From assembly GCA_029260595.1 (NCBI GenBank), contig JAJDCY010000025.1, positions 1 through 43,492 of the forward strand: a stretch of DNA of 43,492 nt, read 5' to 3'. The notes beneath the pieces are model-generated. The model worked only from the letters and a program-made list of their open reading frames with translations. It did no database searches and was not told the DNA's origin. Positions 17,110 through 29,935 of the stretch are shown one piece after another. How positions within the stretch are numbered: position 1 is the first letter of the stretch; each line of letters opens with the position of its first letter. This DNA is from Phycisphaeraceae bacterium (GTDB lineage: Bacteria > Planctomycetota > Phycisphaerae > Phycisphaerales > Phycisphaeraceae). The translations under genes were made by a program, and so were the position numbers.

Positions 17110-17547
17110 ATGGCTTGTTTCAATAAGGCATTCCGTTTTCTTCTTGCTGGTTGGGTTGCGTTGCTCTCGCCGTTGTGGTGTTGCTGCCCTGCGTGGGGAG
17201 ATGATGTAGGCGGAATCTCACCAGAGCGCGTTTCTCTGACATCCAGTGATAAGACGTGTTCGACGTGTCCAGCCGAAGAGGAAAGCAAGCCTGCCACGCA
17301 TATCCCTTCACAACCTACTGAGCCGTGTGATTGCGACCGCCATCAAACCGTTGGCTCAATGGTCGCGGCAGAGGTTGGAACGTCTCTCCTGGCACCACCC
17401 CAGACTTGGCCTGTTTGGGTTCTGCGGTTTGAATCCATACAACCGTTCGCCACGCAACCTATTGCGTTTACCTGCAATATTCGCGGCGCACCACCCAGCG
17501 TCGGACCACAAAGCCTCATGTCCCTCCACTGCCTCCTGGTGGTTTAG
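17110..17547 (+). CDS. Small secreted Cys-rich protein, unknown function
   Basis: A 145-residue protein from ATG 17110; the frame is open further left but the promoter-like TATAAA sits just upstream of this ATG and the signal peptide begins here (FRFLLAGWVALLSPLWCCC). Three adjacent Cys lie at the end of the hydrophobic stretch, then CSTC and CDCDRH motifs. The C-terminus is LMSLHCLLVV. Layout is like the protein at 9373-9780: signal, short Cys clusters, hydrophobic end, first gene before an RND operon. I do not recognise a named family; binding of soft metals is suggested by the Cys content only. Confidence 0.55.
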   Translation: MACFNKAFRFLLAGWVALLSPLWCCCPAWGDDVGGISPERVSLTSSDKTCSTCPAEEESKPATHIPSQPTEPCDCDRHQTVGSMVAAEVGTSLLAPPQTWPVWVLRFESIQPFATQPIAFTCNIRGAPPSVGPQSLMSLHCLLVV

Positions 17548-17673
17548 CTCACACCCTTCAATCTGAGCGTTTGCGCATATGTGGTGCGTCACGGCCCCTG
17601 TAGCTGCCGCGCCAACATGTGTGTATTGATGTTGACCTACACCGATCTTTTAACTGAAGAAGGAGTGAACCAA

Positions 17674-18111
17674 ATGTTTCAACCGAGGCATCACCTTTTC
17701 TGCATGCCGTTGATTCCCGTCCTGCTTGTTGTGCCGCTAACCCTAGCGGTTCCAGGTTGCGGCAAAGAGGAGCCGCCGCAAGACCACGATGCTCATGTTC
17801 AAGCCGATTCGGATTTGGCGGCGACTAGACCGTCATCCGAGAGTTCAACGAAACAAATGGATGACTACCCGTTGGCCACCTGTGTTGTCTCGGGCGAACC
17901 ACTTGATGCGATGGATGAGGCAATTGTCATCCAGCACGAGGGGCGTGAAGTACGGTTCTGCTGCCGAGAATGCGTAACCCAGTTCAATGAAAATCCGGCC
18001 AAGTACCTCGCCCTGCTCGATCAGGCCGAGAAGTCAGGCCAAACGACCGTACCGAGTGATGTCGACCACCATGAGGCAGGCCACCACGACCACGAAGGCC
18101 ATCGCCATTGA
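17674..18111 (+). CDS. Lipoprotein with YHS/TRASH-like metal-binding domain and His-rich tail
   Basis: A 145-residue protein. The ATG at 17674 is preceded by AAGGAG at 17660-17665. The lipobox is AVPGC (Cys29). Residues 65-112 match the YHS/TRASH pattern: Cys70 in ATCVVSGEPLD and FCCREC (Cys96, 97, 100), then FNENPAKYLALLDQA. The tail is His-rich (HHEAGHHDHEGHRH). YHS/TRASH domains bind Cu(I) and other soft ions in metal-handling proteins, so this is a likely periplasmic chaperone feeding the downstream Cus-like pump. An in-frame GTG further left has no ribosome site. Confidence 0.78.
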   Translation: MFQPRHHLFCMPLIPVLLVVPLTLAVPGCGKEEPPQDHDAHVQADSDLAATRPSSESSTKQMDDYPLATCVVSGEPLDAMDEAIVIQHEGREVRFCCRECVTQFNENPAKYLALLDQAEKSGQTTVPSDVDHHEAGHHDHEGHRH

Positions 18112-18128
18112 ACAGCGGACTCAACGCC

Positions 18129-18338
18129 ATGAATAAATTAAACCCCTCCATCGCACTGTTCCTGGTGTCCGTTTGCTCGGTCATGACCACCGTTCTTTGT
18201 GAGATGTCCGCGCGGACAACCAGTTATGAGTACCTGCGTTGGTACCAAGCCGCGCTTGTCGTGGGTACCGCTCTGGTTGGAGTAACCGGACATTTCGGGG
18301 GCACGCTTATCTACGGAAGAGGTTATTACTCATGGTGA
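18129..18338 (+). CDS. Short membrane protein resembling the C-terminal end of DUF2231-type proteins
   Basis: A 69-residue protein with two hydrophobic helices (about 7-22 and 40-56). Its C-terminal half, RWYQAALVVGTALVGVTGHF then GGTLIYGRGYYSW, resembles the last helix of DUF2231-like inner-membrane proteins (GHxGG...YG). It would be a shortened version of that family. It lies 17 bases after the YHS lipoprotein and its stop overlaps the next ATG (ATGGTGA), so it is translated with the operon. Function unknown. Confidence 0.6.
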   Translation: MNKLNPSIALFLVSVCSVMTTVLCEMSARTTSYEYLRWYQAALVVGTALVGVTGHFGGTLIYGRGYYSW

Positions 18339-19819
18339 CCGTAAACGCACCTTCCCAAACTCACCGCCGTCCCGATGTACGGTGGACGATGATCGGCCTG
18401 CTTGTTGCATCTCTTGCGGGATGTGCTTCTACAGAGGAGCGGCAGGCGTTTGAGGATTGGGTCCAGCTTGACCGAACGATCTACCACACCCCTTCGCGCG
18501 GCACTGCTGCCAACCTGCAGGATGCCTCTGTAGAACCGGAAGCGAGTTTTACTGACCAGGCGGCGCTCGATGACTACCTGGCCTATTCGGCGATACACAA
18601 CCCCGGATTGGAAGCGGCATTCAACCGCTGGAAGGCCGCGCTGGAGCGCATCCCCCAGGTACGGACCCTACCCGATCCGCGGTTCAACTACCGCTACTTC
18701 ATAGAAAACGTGGAGACGCGCGTCGGGCCGCAGCGCCAAGCTTTCGGCCTCTCGCAGATGTTCCCGTGGTTCGGCAAACTTGATTTGCGTGGTGGCGTGG
18801 CCGTTGAAGCGGCAAGGGTGGCCCAAGCACGGTACGAAGCTGAAAAGCTCATCCTTTTCTTCAAGGTCAAAAAAGCTTACTACGAATACTACTACCTGGC
18901 CCGGGCGATCGCCGTCGTCCGCGAGAACCGAGACCTCGTCAAATACCTTGAAGAGGTTGCAAGAACACGGTTCAAGGCCGCGACTACGGGTCATCCCGAC
19001 GTCATACGAGCCCAGGTCGAACTCGGCAAGCTTGAGGACCGGCTGCGCTCCCTGGAGGACCTGCGTGGACCGATGGTGGCTCGTCTTAACGCATTGATGA
19101 ACCGACCGTCGCAAGCACCCTTGCCCTGGCCGCAGCAGATCTCCGAAGAACCGGTTGCGGTGAATGACGAGCAGCTCCTGGATTGGCTGAAGACGGGCAA
19201 CCCGGAACTCGCCGCGCTGCAGCACCAGATCGCCCAGCAGCGAGAAAGCATCCGCTTAGCACGCAAGGACTACTACCCGGACCTCACCGTGGGGGTGGAC
19301 TACATCGACACGGGCGGGGCGGTGATGTCGGGGGTATCCGACAGCGGTAACGACCCGATCTCGGTTGGTGTATCGATCAACATACCGCTTTGGCGAGACA
19401 AATATGACGCCGCAGTGGGTGAGTCTCTGGCTAGGTTTGGCGCCGCTACCAAGGCGCGGGTAGACCGTCAGAACACACTCGAAGCGGACCTTAAGACCGC
19501 GCTCTATTACTTCTACGACGCCGACCGCAAGATCAATCTCTATCGCGACACCCTGGTGCCCAAAGCTAAACAATCGATCAAAGCCACGGAGGCGGCGTTC
19601 CGTACCGGTACGGCTAACTTCATTGACCTAGTCGATGCCGAGCGGGTGTTGTTGGAGTTCCAGTTAGCTTTTGAAAGGGCGCTGACGGATCGAGGCAATC
19701 GCTTGGCTGAGATCGAGACGCTCGTGGGCCGAGAGCTCGTCGATCTCACGGATACCACAAGACTAAATAACGAACAGCCTACCCCTGACGCTGCGAATCC
19801 AGGAGTACACAAACCATGA
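18332..19819 (+). CDS. CusC-like TolC-family outer-membrane lipoprotein
   Basis: A 495-residue outer-membrane factor. The ATG at 18332 overlaps the previous stop, and the signal MIGLLVASLAGC carries a lipobox; a longer frame to 18239 would run into the upstream gene. Early motifs are AIHNPGLEAAFNRWKAALERI and TLPDPRFNYRYF, then FGLSQMFPWFGKLDLRGG, and later VSINIPLWRDKYDAAV with NFIDLVDAERVLLEFQ. This gives the two OEP repeats of TolC proteins. It differs clearly from the CzcC at 9874-11295 and belongs to the Cus-type set. The stop overlaps the CusB-like start at 19816. Confidence 0.88.
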   Translation: MVTVNAPSQTHRRPDVRWTMIGLLVASLAGCASTEERQAFEDWVQLDRTIYHTPSRGTAANLQDASVEPEASFTDQAALDDYLAYSAIHNPGLEAAFNRWKAALERIPQVRTLPDPRFNYRYFIENVETRVGPQRQAFGLSQMFPWFGKLDLRGGVAVEAARVAQARYEAEKLILFFKVKKAYYEYYYLARAIAVVRENRDLVKYLEEVARTRFKAATTGHPDVIRAQVELGKLEDRLRSLEDLRGPMVARLNALMNRPSQAPLPWPQQISEEPVAVNDEQLLDWLKTGNPELAALQHQIAQQRESIRLARKDYYPDLTVGVDYIDTGGAVMSGVSDSGNDPISVGVSINIPLWRDKYDAAVGESLARFGAATKARVDRQNTLEADLKTALYYFYDADRKINLYRDTLVPKAKQSIKATEAAFRTGTANFIDLVDAERVLLEFQLAFERALTDRGNRLAEIETLVGRELVDLTDTTRLNNEQPTPDAANPGVHKP

Positions 19820-22216
19820 AACGCAAAGCTACAGAAATCGGCAAACAGATTGGAGGGTGGCTGTGGCGCAAATACGGCACCGTGATTGTTGTGGTTTTGG
19901 TGATTGCTGCGTTCATTGCTGGCCTCACGCTACGCAGCGGTCCGGCCGCTTCACATTCAGACTCTGCGACCACCCAATCGGCAGCCCACGACCACGATGC
20001 GAAAGAACAAACGCAGGTGTGGACCTGCTCGATGCACCCCCAGATCCGCCAGCCCAAGCCCGGCAAGTGCCCGATTTGCGGGATGAACCTGATCCCGGCT
20101 AGCGATAGCGGGTCACAAGGCATGACCGGGATGCGACAGATGACCGTGACACCGGAAGCAGCCAAGCTCATGGAGATCGAAACGAGCCCCGTCGAGCGAC
20201 GCTACGTCGAGGCCACAATCCGTATTGTCGGCAAGGTCGAATACGACGAGGCGCGTCTCGGGTATATCACCGCGTGGGTAGCAGGGCGGTTGGACCGGCT
20301 GTTCGTCGACTACACGGGCGTTTCCGTGAAACAAGGCGACCACATGGTGCAGTTGTACAGCCCGGAACTGCTCTCGGCTCAAGAGGAGTTGATCCAAGCG
20401 ATCCGCGCGGTCAAGGAGCTTAAGAAAAGCGGTGTGGGGATCGTTCGCGAAACCGCCGCGGGCACGGTGGTCGCTTCGCGCGAGAAGTTGCGCCTCTGGG
20501 GCCTCACACCTGCGCAGATCAAAGAAATTGAAGAACGTGGCGCACCCAGTGACCACGTGACCATCCAATCACCGATGGGCGGCATTGTAATCCACAAGAA
20601 CGCCCAGGAGGGTATGTATGTCCAAACCGGGACGCGTATCTACACCATCGCTGACCTGACCCACCTGTGGGTGATGTTCGACGCCTATGAGTCCGATCTG
20701 GCGTGGCTACGCTACGGCCAACCGGTACGGTTCATCACCGAGGCCTATCCGGGGCAAGCGTTCACCGGCACGATCGCATTCATCGACCCGGTGCTGGATG
20801 ACAAGCGGCGCACCGTCAAGGTACGTGTCAATGTGACGAATGACGACGGCAGACTCAAGCCGGGGATGTTCGTGCGGGGGACGGTTCGGGCCAAGGTCGC
20901 CAGCAGTGGCCGGGTCATGGACACGGACCTGGCCGGCAAGTGGATCGGCCCCATGCACCCGGAGATCGTCAAGGACGAACCGGGCCCTTGCGACATCTGC
21001 GGCATGCCACTCATGCGGGTTGAGGAACTGGGCTATGTCTCCCCGCAAGAAGAGGAATCCGCCAAGCCGCTTTTGGTGCCCGCCTCGGCCGTGCTCGCCA
21101 CAGGCACACGCGCCATTGTTTACGTCAAGGTGCCGGGAGCCGACAAACCCACTTTTGAAGGCCGAGAGATTGTCTTGGGACTACGAGCGGGGGATTACTA
21201 CATCGTGCGCAGCAACCTCCATGAAGGCGAAGAAGTGGTCACCCAGGGCAACTTCAAGATTGACAGCGCCCTGCAACTCAGCGCCAAGCCCAGCATGATG
21301 AACCCCCAAGGCGGGGCAAGTGGAGGGGGTCATCAGCACGGCACCTCTGCCAAAGCCCCCAAGAACAAAGACCAGAGAGCGGGGCCTTCGATGATGTCGG
21401 TCCCCAAGGCGTTTCGCGCCCAGTGGCGGAAGGTCGATACGGCCTACCAAGCACTCTCAGCGATTATCGACTCGCAGAACCTTGACCTGATCCAGTCTCA
21501 CCACCGTGCAGTCGCCGGGGCTTTGAATGACATTGATATGCATCAACTCACCGGCGATGATCACCGCAGGTGGATGGAACTATCGATGCGAATGACCAAC
21601 GACACGGTCGAGGGCGAACAAGCCGAAAACCTCCAGATAGCCCAACTGGCCTTCCGTGACTTGGCCAAGAATGTCCAACAGGTCCGCCTGTATTTTGGGC
21701 TCCACGAGGCACATGCCCCGGCGGTGATTATCCAGGTGCCGGATGAGTTCTCTAGCGAGGTCGGGCAGCTGTTCAAGACATACGTCGAAGTCGCCTCTGC
21801 TCTGTCAGATGACGATCTCACGAAAGCACAAGCCGGGCTCACAACCTTGCAGACCGCGTTGAGCCAAGTGGATCCCGAATTGCTTGATGAACACGCGCTA
21901 GGTCTGTGGACGAAATCCAGAGCGAGTCTGGAAAAATCCCTGAGCACGATGGGCAACGCGCAGGGCATCGAACCATTCCGCGAGGGATTCGCGACGCTAT
22001 CCGAGGAGTTGTCGGCTGTGGTGAGGGCCTTTGAGCCTCAATCCGGCTCCGTGTATCGGGTGAAGTGCCCTATGGCGTTTGGGGGTCGCGGGGCCACGTG
22101 GCTGCAGAGCAACCAGGCCATCACCAATCCTTACTTCGGCCCCACGATGCCGCGTTGCGGATTGGTGGTCGAGACACTTCTCGGGCAAGCGGCCCCCACG
22201 TATGGAGGGCACGACC

Positions 22217-22224
<8 letters not shown>
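19816..22224 (+). CDS. cusB: CusB-like adaptor with two heavy-metal-binding motifs and C-terminal DUF3347
   Basis: An 802-residue adaptor, about twice the normal length. After a membrane anchor (residues 21-39) comes a heavy-metal-binding domain, CSMHP with CPICGM (Cys71, Cys85, Cys88). The adaptor core follows (YDEARLGYITAWVAGRLDRL, SPMGGIVIHKNAQEGMYV, FIDPVLDDKRRTVKVR). A second such motif sits at about residues 375-400, GPMHPEI with CDICGMPLM, but its first Cys is Gly. Then the C-terminal adaptor part, a His/Gly linker, and from about residue 525 a DUF3347 domain, recognisable by VKCPMAFGGRGATWLQ and ITNPYFGPTMPRCG. DUF3347 is found in CusB/CusF-like periplasmic proteins. Cu(I)/Ag(I) is the expected substrate. 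Confidence 0.9.
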
Positions 22225-26206
<3,982 letters not shown>

Positions 26207-26353
26207 TGGGTCGCCAGATTTACTCATTGCAGAAGTAAATTAGTGCAACGGCCGTAATCGAAGTGTCGAGAAGATGTTGAACCTGAGACGGGTCAGATCT
26301 CGTTGACTCTAGTAGTTGTCGGCAGATTCAATCAATTGTGCTCGGGGCAGTGG

Positions 26354-26370
26354 CATAACCATAGGTTATG
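26354..26370. promoter_or_regulatory. Short palindrome before the three-CxxC lipoprotein
   Basis: CATAACC-ATA-GGTTATG is a perfect 7-bp dyad lying 27 bases before the ATG at 26397. Position suits an operator, but no promoter boxes around it are convincing. Confidence 0.3.
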
Positions 26371-26396
26371 AATTGACTAAGAAAGGAAGGCCAACG

Positions 26397-26738
26397 ATGT
26401 TGAAAGTCTCACGTATCTTGGTTGCCGCATCCGTGGTGACGATGGGCGTCATTCTGGCGGGTTGTTCTACGTCGAAGCAGATGGTCGACGACACGGACCA
26501 CATGATCATGTGTCCAAGTTGTGAAACTGTTTGGGGACAAGAACTAGGCCGTTCTGGACCTCGTGGCAGGCGTTACCACGCAACCTCAAAGATGGTCTGT
26601 GAGACCTGTGACAAGATGGCCAAGTCGTACTTTGAAGGCGACCAACGCGTGCTGCATGATTGCCCCACCTGCAAGGTCGCGCCGAAAGTGCTCACCAAGC
26701 GGCAGCCAATCAGCCACAAGGGCCACAAGCACCAGTAG
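26397..26738 (+). CDS. Small lipoprotein with three CxxC pairs
   Basis: A 113-residue protein with GAAAGGAAGG before the ATG. The lipobox is ILAGC (Cys23). Three CxxC pairs follow: CPSC (39-42), CETC (68-71) and CPTC (89-92), with a His-rich end (HKGHKHQ). Two CxxC pairs could form a zinc-ribbon-like site, or all six Cys could bind Cu(I). I know no named family. It stands alone after the cusCBA genes, followed by two hairpins, so it is probably its own transcript or the last gene of the operon. Confidence 0.7.
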   Translation: MLKVSRILVAASVVTMGVILAGCSTSKQMVDDTDHMIMCPSCETVWGQELGRSGPRGRRYHATSKMVCETCDKMAKSYFEGDQRVLHDCPTCKVAPKVLTKRQPISHKGHKHQ

Positions 26739-26768
26739 TGTTTCTGGTACCTAGCGAAACGCTCAGAT

Positions 26769-26797
26769 TCAAGCTGAAGCCCGAATCTTCGGCTTGA
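26769..26797 (+). terminator. Hairpin after the three-CxxC lipoprotein
   Basis: TCAAGCTGAAG pairs with CTTCGGCTTGA (one G-U) around a 7-base loop, 30 bases after the stop codon. First of two tandem hairpins; no T-run. Confidence 0.45.
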
Positions 26798-26817
26798 TGC
26801 ATTGTAAACGGCTACAG

Positions 26818-26849
26818 GCTTAGCGCCGGTTAAGAATCCGGCGCTAAGC
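26818..26849 (+). terminator. Strong 12-bp hairpin, second of a tandem pair
   Basis: GCTTAGCGCCGG and CCGGCGCTAAGC are exact complements around TTAAGAAT. Very stable, between the lipoprotein and the CopB-like ATPase; it may stop or attenuate read-through into the ATPase gene. It is not followed by T's. Confidence 0.5.
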
Positions 26850-27004
26850 TAGAACCATCTGGCCTGATGTCTTGCCGGTCCACGTTGCGCTCACGTCCCT
26901 CTTGGCAATCTCTTTCTTGCGACGTGCGACAGGAGTATACAAGTTCATATTCAGAGGATGGTCCATATCAGATGCATCTTTGAAGCCCAGGCCTGGAGAG
27001 GCTG

Positions 27005-29041
27005 ATGACTCACGATAACCGCCACGAACATGATGGTCGTCACGGTCACAATCCTAACCGTCACGACCACCATGCCCACCACGCTCACATGGTGGCCGAC
27101 TTCAAACGCCGGTTCTGGGTGTGCCTTGTCTTGACCGCACCGGTCCTCGCTCTGGCGCCCATGATGCAAACCTGGCTTGGCCTGCGGGAGACCTTGGATT
27201 TCCCAGGCGACAGCTACGTGCAGTTTGTGTTCGCCAGCGTCTTGTTTTTCTACGGCGGCTGGCCGTTCCTGGCGGGGATCGTCGGCGAGCTTCGAAAGAA
27301 GCAGCCGGGCATGATGACGCTCATCGCGCTGGCGATTACCGTTGCCTATGGCTACAGCAGCGTCGTTGCATTCGGTCTGCCGGGGAAGGTTTTCTTCTGG
27401 GAGCTGGCCACACTGATCGACATCATGCTGCTGGGCCACTGGATCGAGATGAAGTCGGTGATGGGGGCCTCGGCGGCGCTGGAGAACCTGGCCAGGCTCA
27501 TGCCGGCCGATGCTCATCTGTTGGCCGCGGACGGCTCGACCCGTGACATACAGGTTGCCGATCTCAAACACGGCAACCGCGTCCTGGTCAAGCCGGGTGA
27601 GAAGATCCCCACGGACGGCGTTGTCACCGACGGCCGCACGAGTATGAATGAGTCGATGCTGACCGGCGAGAGCAAGCCCGTGGAGAAGGGCGAGGGGGAC
27701 GAGGTGATCGCAGGCTCGATCAATGGCGAATCGGCGATCACCGTAGAAGTAACGAAGACAGGCGACGACACATACCTCGCCCAGGTGATCCAAATGGTGC
27801 GCCAGGCGCAGCATTCACGGTCGCGGACTCAGGATTTGGCCAACCGCGCTGCTTTATGGCTCACGATCATCGCGATCACAGCGGGGAGCCTTACACTCAT
27901 TGCGTGGCTGGCTATCGGACAAGAGTTCGCGTTTGCCCTTGAACGCACGGTCACTGTCATGGTGGTCACATGCCCTCACGCCCTTGGCCTTGCCGTCCCG
28001 CTTGTGGTTGCCGTCTCAACTTCTCTTTCGGCCCGGCGTGGGCTACTCATCCGTGACCGCTCGGCCTTTGAGCGGGCTAGAAATCTCAACGCCGTCGTCT
28101 TCGACAAGACCGGAACGCTCACCGAGGGGCGGTTTGGTGTAACCGATGTTGTTTTGCTGGGTGACTTGGACGAATGCGAACTCTTGACGATCGCCGCAAG
28201 CCTCGAAAGCCAGTCGGAGCACCCGATCGCGGCCGGGATCGTCCGTCGTGCTCAAGACCAGGGCCTGGCCTACCCACCGCCCAAGGAATTCCGTGCGATT
28301 CCCGGGAAAGGGGCTCAGGCAACGGTGGACGGCCTAAGCGTTAAAGTCGTAAGCCCCGGCTATCTCAAGGACCAGGGACTCTCCGTAACTGACGATCGCG
28401 TAACCCGCGTGGCCCAAGAGGGCAAGACCGTTGTGTATGTCATCGCTAACGAGCGTTTGGCCGGGGCAATTGCCCTAGCGGACATCATTCGGCCCGAATC
28501 ACGCCAGGCGATCCAGCGACTTAAGGAGATGAACATCCGCGTCATGATGCTCACCGGAGACGCCAAAGCCGTGGCGAAATGGGTGGCACGTGAACTAGAC
28601 CTCGACGAATACTTTGCCGAGGTGCTCCCCGACCAGAAGGCGGTGAAGATCAAGGAGATCCAAAGCCGCGGGCTGACTGTCGCAATGACCGGAGATGGTG
28701 TGAACGACGCACCGGCTCTCACCCAAGCCGATGTGGGTATCGCGATCGGCACCGGAACCGATGTCGCCGTGGAATCCGCGGATATTGTGCTCGTCCGTTC
28801 CGACCCACGCGACGTGACCGCGATCGTGGAGCTGGCCCGCGCCACCTACCGCAAGATGGTGCAAAACCTCTGGTGGGCAACCGGGTACAACGCCTTCGCC
28901 ATCCCGTTGGCCGCGGGTGCCTTCTACCGTGCGGGAATCGTTCTCTCGCCCGCTGCGGGCGCAGTGCTGATGTCGCTTTCCACGGTTATCGTGGCTATTA
29001 ACGCCAGGCTGCTACGGGTTAACAGAAACGGCCAACTTTGA
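27005..29041 (+). CDS. copB: CopB-type P1B ATPase (CPH motif, copper export)
   Basis: A 678-residue heavy-metal ATPase. GGAGAGG precedes the ATG. Residues 1-28 are His-rich (HEHDGRHGHNPNRHDHH) and there is no HMA domain, as in CopB enzymes. The channel motif is CPH (C323-P324-H325) in VVTCPHALGLAVPL. Other core motifs are LTGESKPVEKGE, DKTGTLTEG (D367), SEHPIAAG and GDGVNDAP. CPH pumps have been linked to Cu(II)/Cu(I) or Ag export to the outside or periplasm. It complements the CusCBA pump upstream and is convergent with the sigma/anti-sigma cluster. Confidence 0.92.
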   Translation: MTHDNRHEHDGRHGHNPNRHDHHAHHAHMVADFKRRFWVCLVLTAPVLALAPMMQTWLGLRETLDFPGDSYVQFVFASVLFFYGGWPFLAGIVGELRKKQPGMMTLIALAITVAYGYSSVVAFGLPGKVFFWELATLIDIMLLGHWIEMKSVMGASAALENLARLMPADAHLLAADGSTRDIQVADLKHGNRVLVKPGEKIPTDGVVTDGRTSMNESMLTGESKPVEKGEGDEVIAGSINGESAITVEVTKTGDDTYLAQVIQMVRQAQHSRSRTQDLANRAALWLTIIAITAGSLTLIAWLAIGQEFAFALERTVTVMVVTCPHALGLAVPLVVAVSTSLSARRGLLIRDRSAFERARNLNAVVFDKTGTLTEGRFGVTDVVLLGDLDECELLTIAASLESQSEHPIAAGIVRRAQDQGLAYPPPKEFRAIPGKGAQATVDGLSVKVVSPGYLKDQGLSVTDDRVTRVAQEGKTVVYVIANERLAGAIALADIIRPESRQAIQRLKEMNIRVMMLTGDAKAVAKWVARELDLDEYFAEVLPDQKAVKIKEIQSRGLTVAMTGDGVNDAPALTQADVGIAIGTGTDVAVESADIVLVRSDPRDVTAIVELARATYRKMVQNLWWATGYNAFAIPLAAGAFYRAGIVLSPAAGAVLMSLSTVIVAINARLLRVNRNGQL

Positions 29042-29099
29042 TCATATGTGTGTATCCGTGCGGCGGAAGACGCTGTGTGGGACAGAAAACGAAGTCGTT

Positions 29100-29255
29100 T
29101 TATGGGCGTTGCGACGGTGCATCGGGATCGTTCATGTCGCGCATGAGCTTCGCGTGATCTTCCTCGGAATGGGTTTGGTGGCCTACGGAGGAGCAGCCAC
29201 CAAGGACGATCGACCCGACAATTATCCAAAACCATGTAAGCCGTATGCGGTTCAT
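29100..29255 (-). CDS. Tiny lipoprotein at the end of the sigma/anti-sigma operon
   Basis: A 51-residue protein whose ATG overlaps the anti-sigma stop codon (ATGA), the best sign that it is real. It has a lipoprotein signal, WFWIIVGSIVLGGC, and a short His/Asp/Met-containing mature part (GHQTHSEEDHAKLMRDMND). It could sense or bind metal next to the anti-sigma factor, but this is only suggested by position and composition. No family recognised. Confidence 0.65.
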   Translation of the reverse strand: MNRIRLTWFWIIVGSIVLGGCSSVGHQTHSEEDHAKLMRDMNDPDAPSQRP

Positions 29256-29932
29256 GACGTTGTCCATTCCTTTGACAACAACTGCGCGAGTTCTTCGTGA
29301 GGCAATTCGCCTACCAGCCATACATTTGTGCCATTTTTCTGCATGCAGACCATGTTGACGTCCCCTTTGGCATACCTGGTGTACGGGTGTTGGTTTGTTG
29401 TTGTCTCGATGCCGTCGGCCGGCGTTAAGTCCTTGCTATTAGCCACGACCATCGTGACGGATTTACCTCGAAGGCGAAGCAGCACACAGGCGATCTTGCG
29501 ACCCTCAACCTCGTGAACACAGCACGACATGAATTCACAGTCGGCAGGGTTTGGTAGCGCGGGAGCGTTCGACCACCGAGTGGCGATTTCATGATTCGCA
29601 CTATCAACATCTGCCACCGGGATAGAGAAGGGCCCTCCCCCGGTCACTTCGTGGTGGAGGCCAGCCAGCAGAGAAGACGTCGCAACAACAGGCGCGTCGT
29701 TCGAGACAAGAAAGAGGCCGCCGATCGTTGCAGATACAAGCAGAACCGCGGCTACCCCCGCAAGGGGTGCCCACCATCGCAACACACGCGAGGCCGGCGC
29801 GGGTCGGACCCCCGTCATGGCCCCTTCGAGCTGACGCTCCAGGCGTGAGGTGTCCTGGGGTGTCGTGGCTAATCTCGCCAATCGCGCCCGTGTCGCCTGT
29901 TCCAATCTGTCATTGAAATCATCTGTCCGCAT
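29252..29932 (-). CDS. Membrane-anchored anti-sigma factor with Cys-rich periplasmic domain
   Basis: A 226-residue protein starting 3 bases after the sigma-factor stop. Residues 1-45 are a charged helical cytosolic part (FNDRLEQATRARLARLA). One membrane helix follows (WWAPLAGVAAVLLVSATIGGLFLV). The periplasmic part holds a Cys cluster, CEFMSCCVHEVEGRKIAC, followed by beta-like segments (VLLRLRGKSVTMVVANS, KNGTNVWLVGEL). No HxxxCxxC zinc anti-sigma motif is present in the N-terminal part. The gene order sigma, anti-sigma, lipoprotein and the site next to copB/cusCBA suggest a metal-sensing pair that works like CnrH/CnrY, though no sequence relation to those is claimed. Confidence 0.75.
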   Translation of the reverse strand: MRTDDFNDRLEQATRARLARLATTPQDTSRLERQLEGAMTGVRPAPASRVLRWWAPLAGVAAVLLVSATIGGLFLVSNDAPVVATSSLLAGLHHEVTGGGPFSIPVADVDSANHEIATRWSNAPALPNPADCEFMSCCVHEVEGRKIACVLLRLRGKSVTMVVANSKDLTPADGIETTTNQHPYTRYAKGDVNMVCMQKNGTNVWLVGELPHEELAQLLSKEWTTS

Positions 29933-29935
29933 CTT

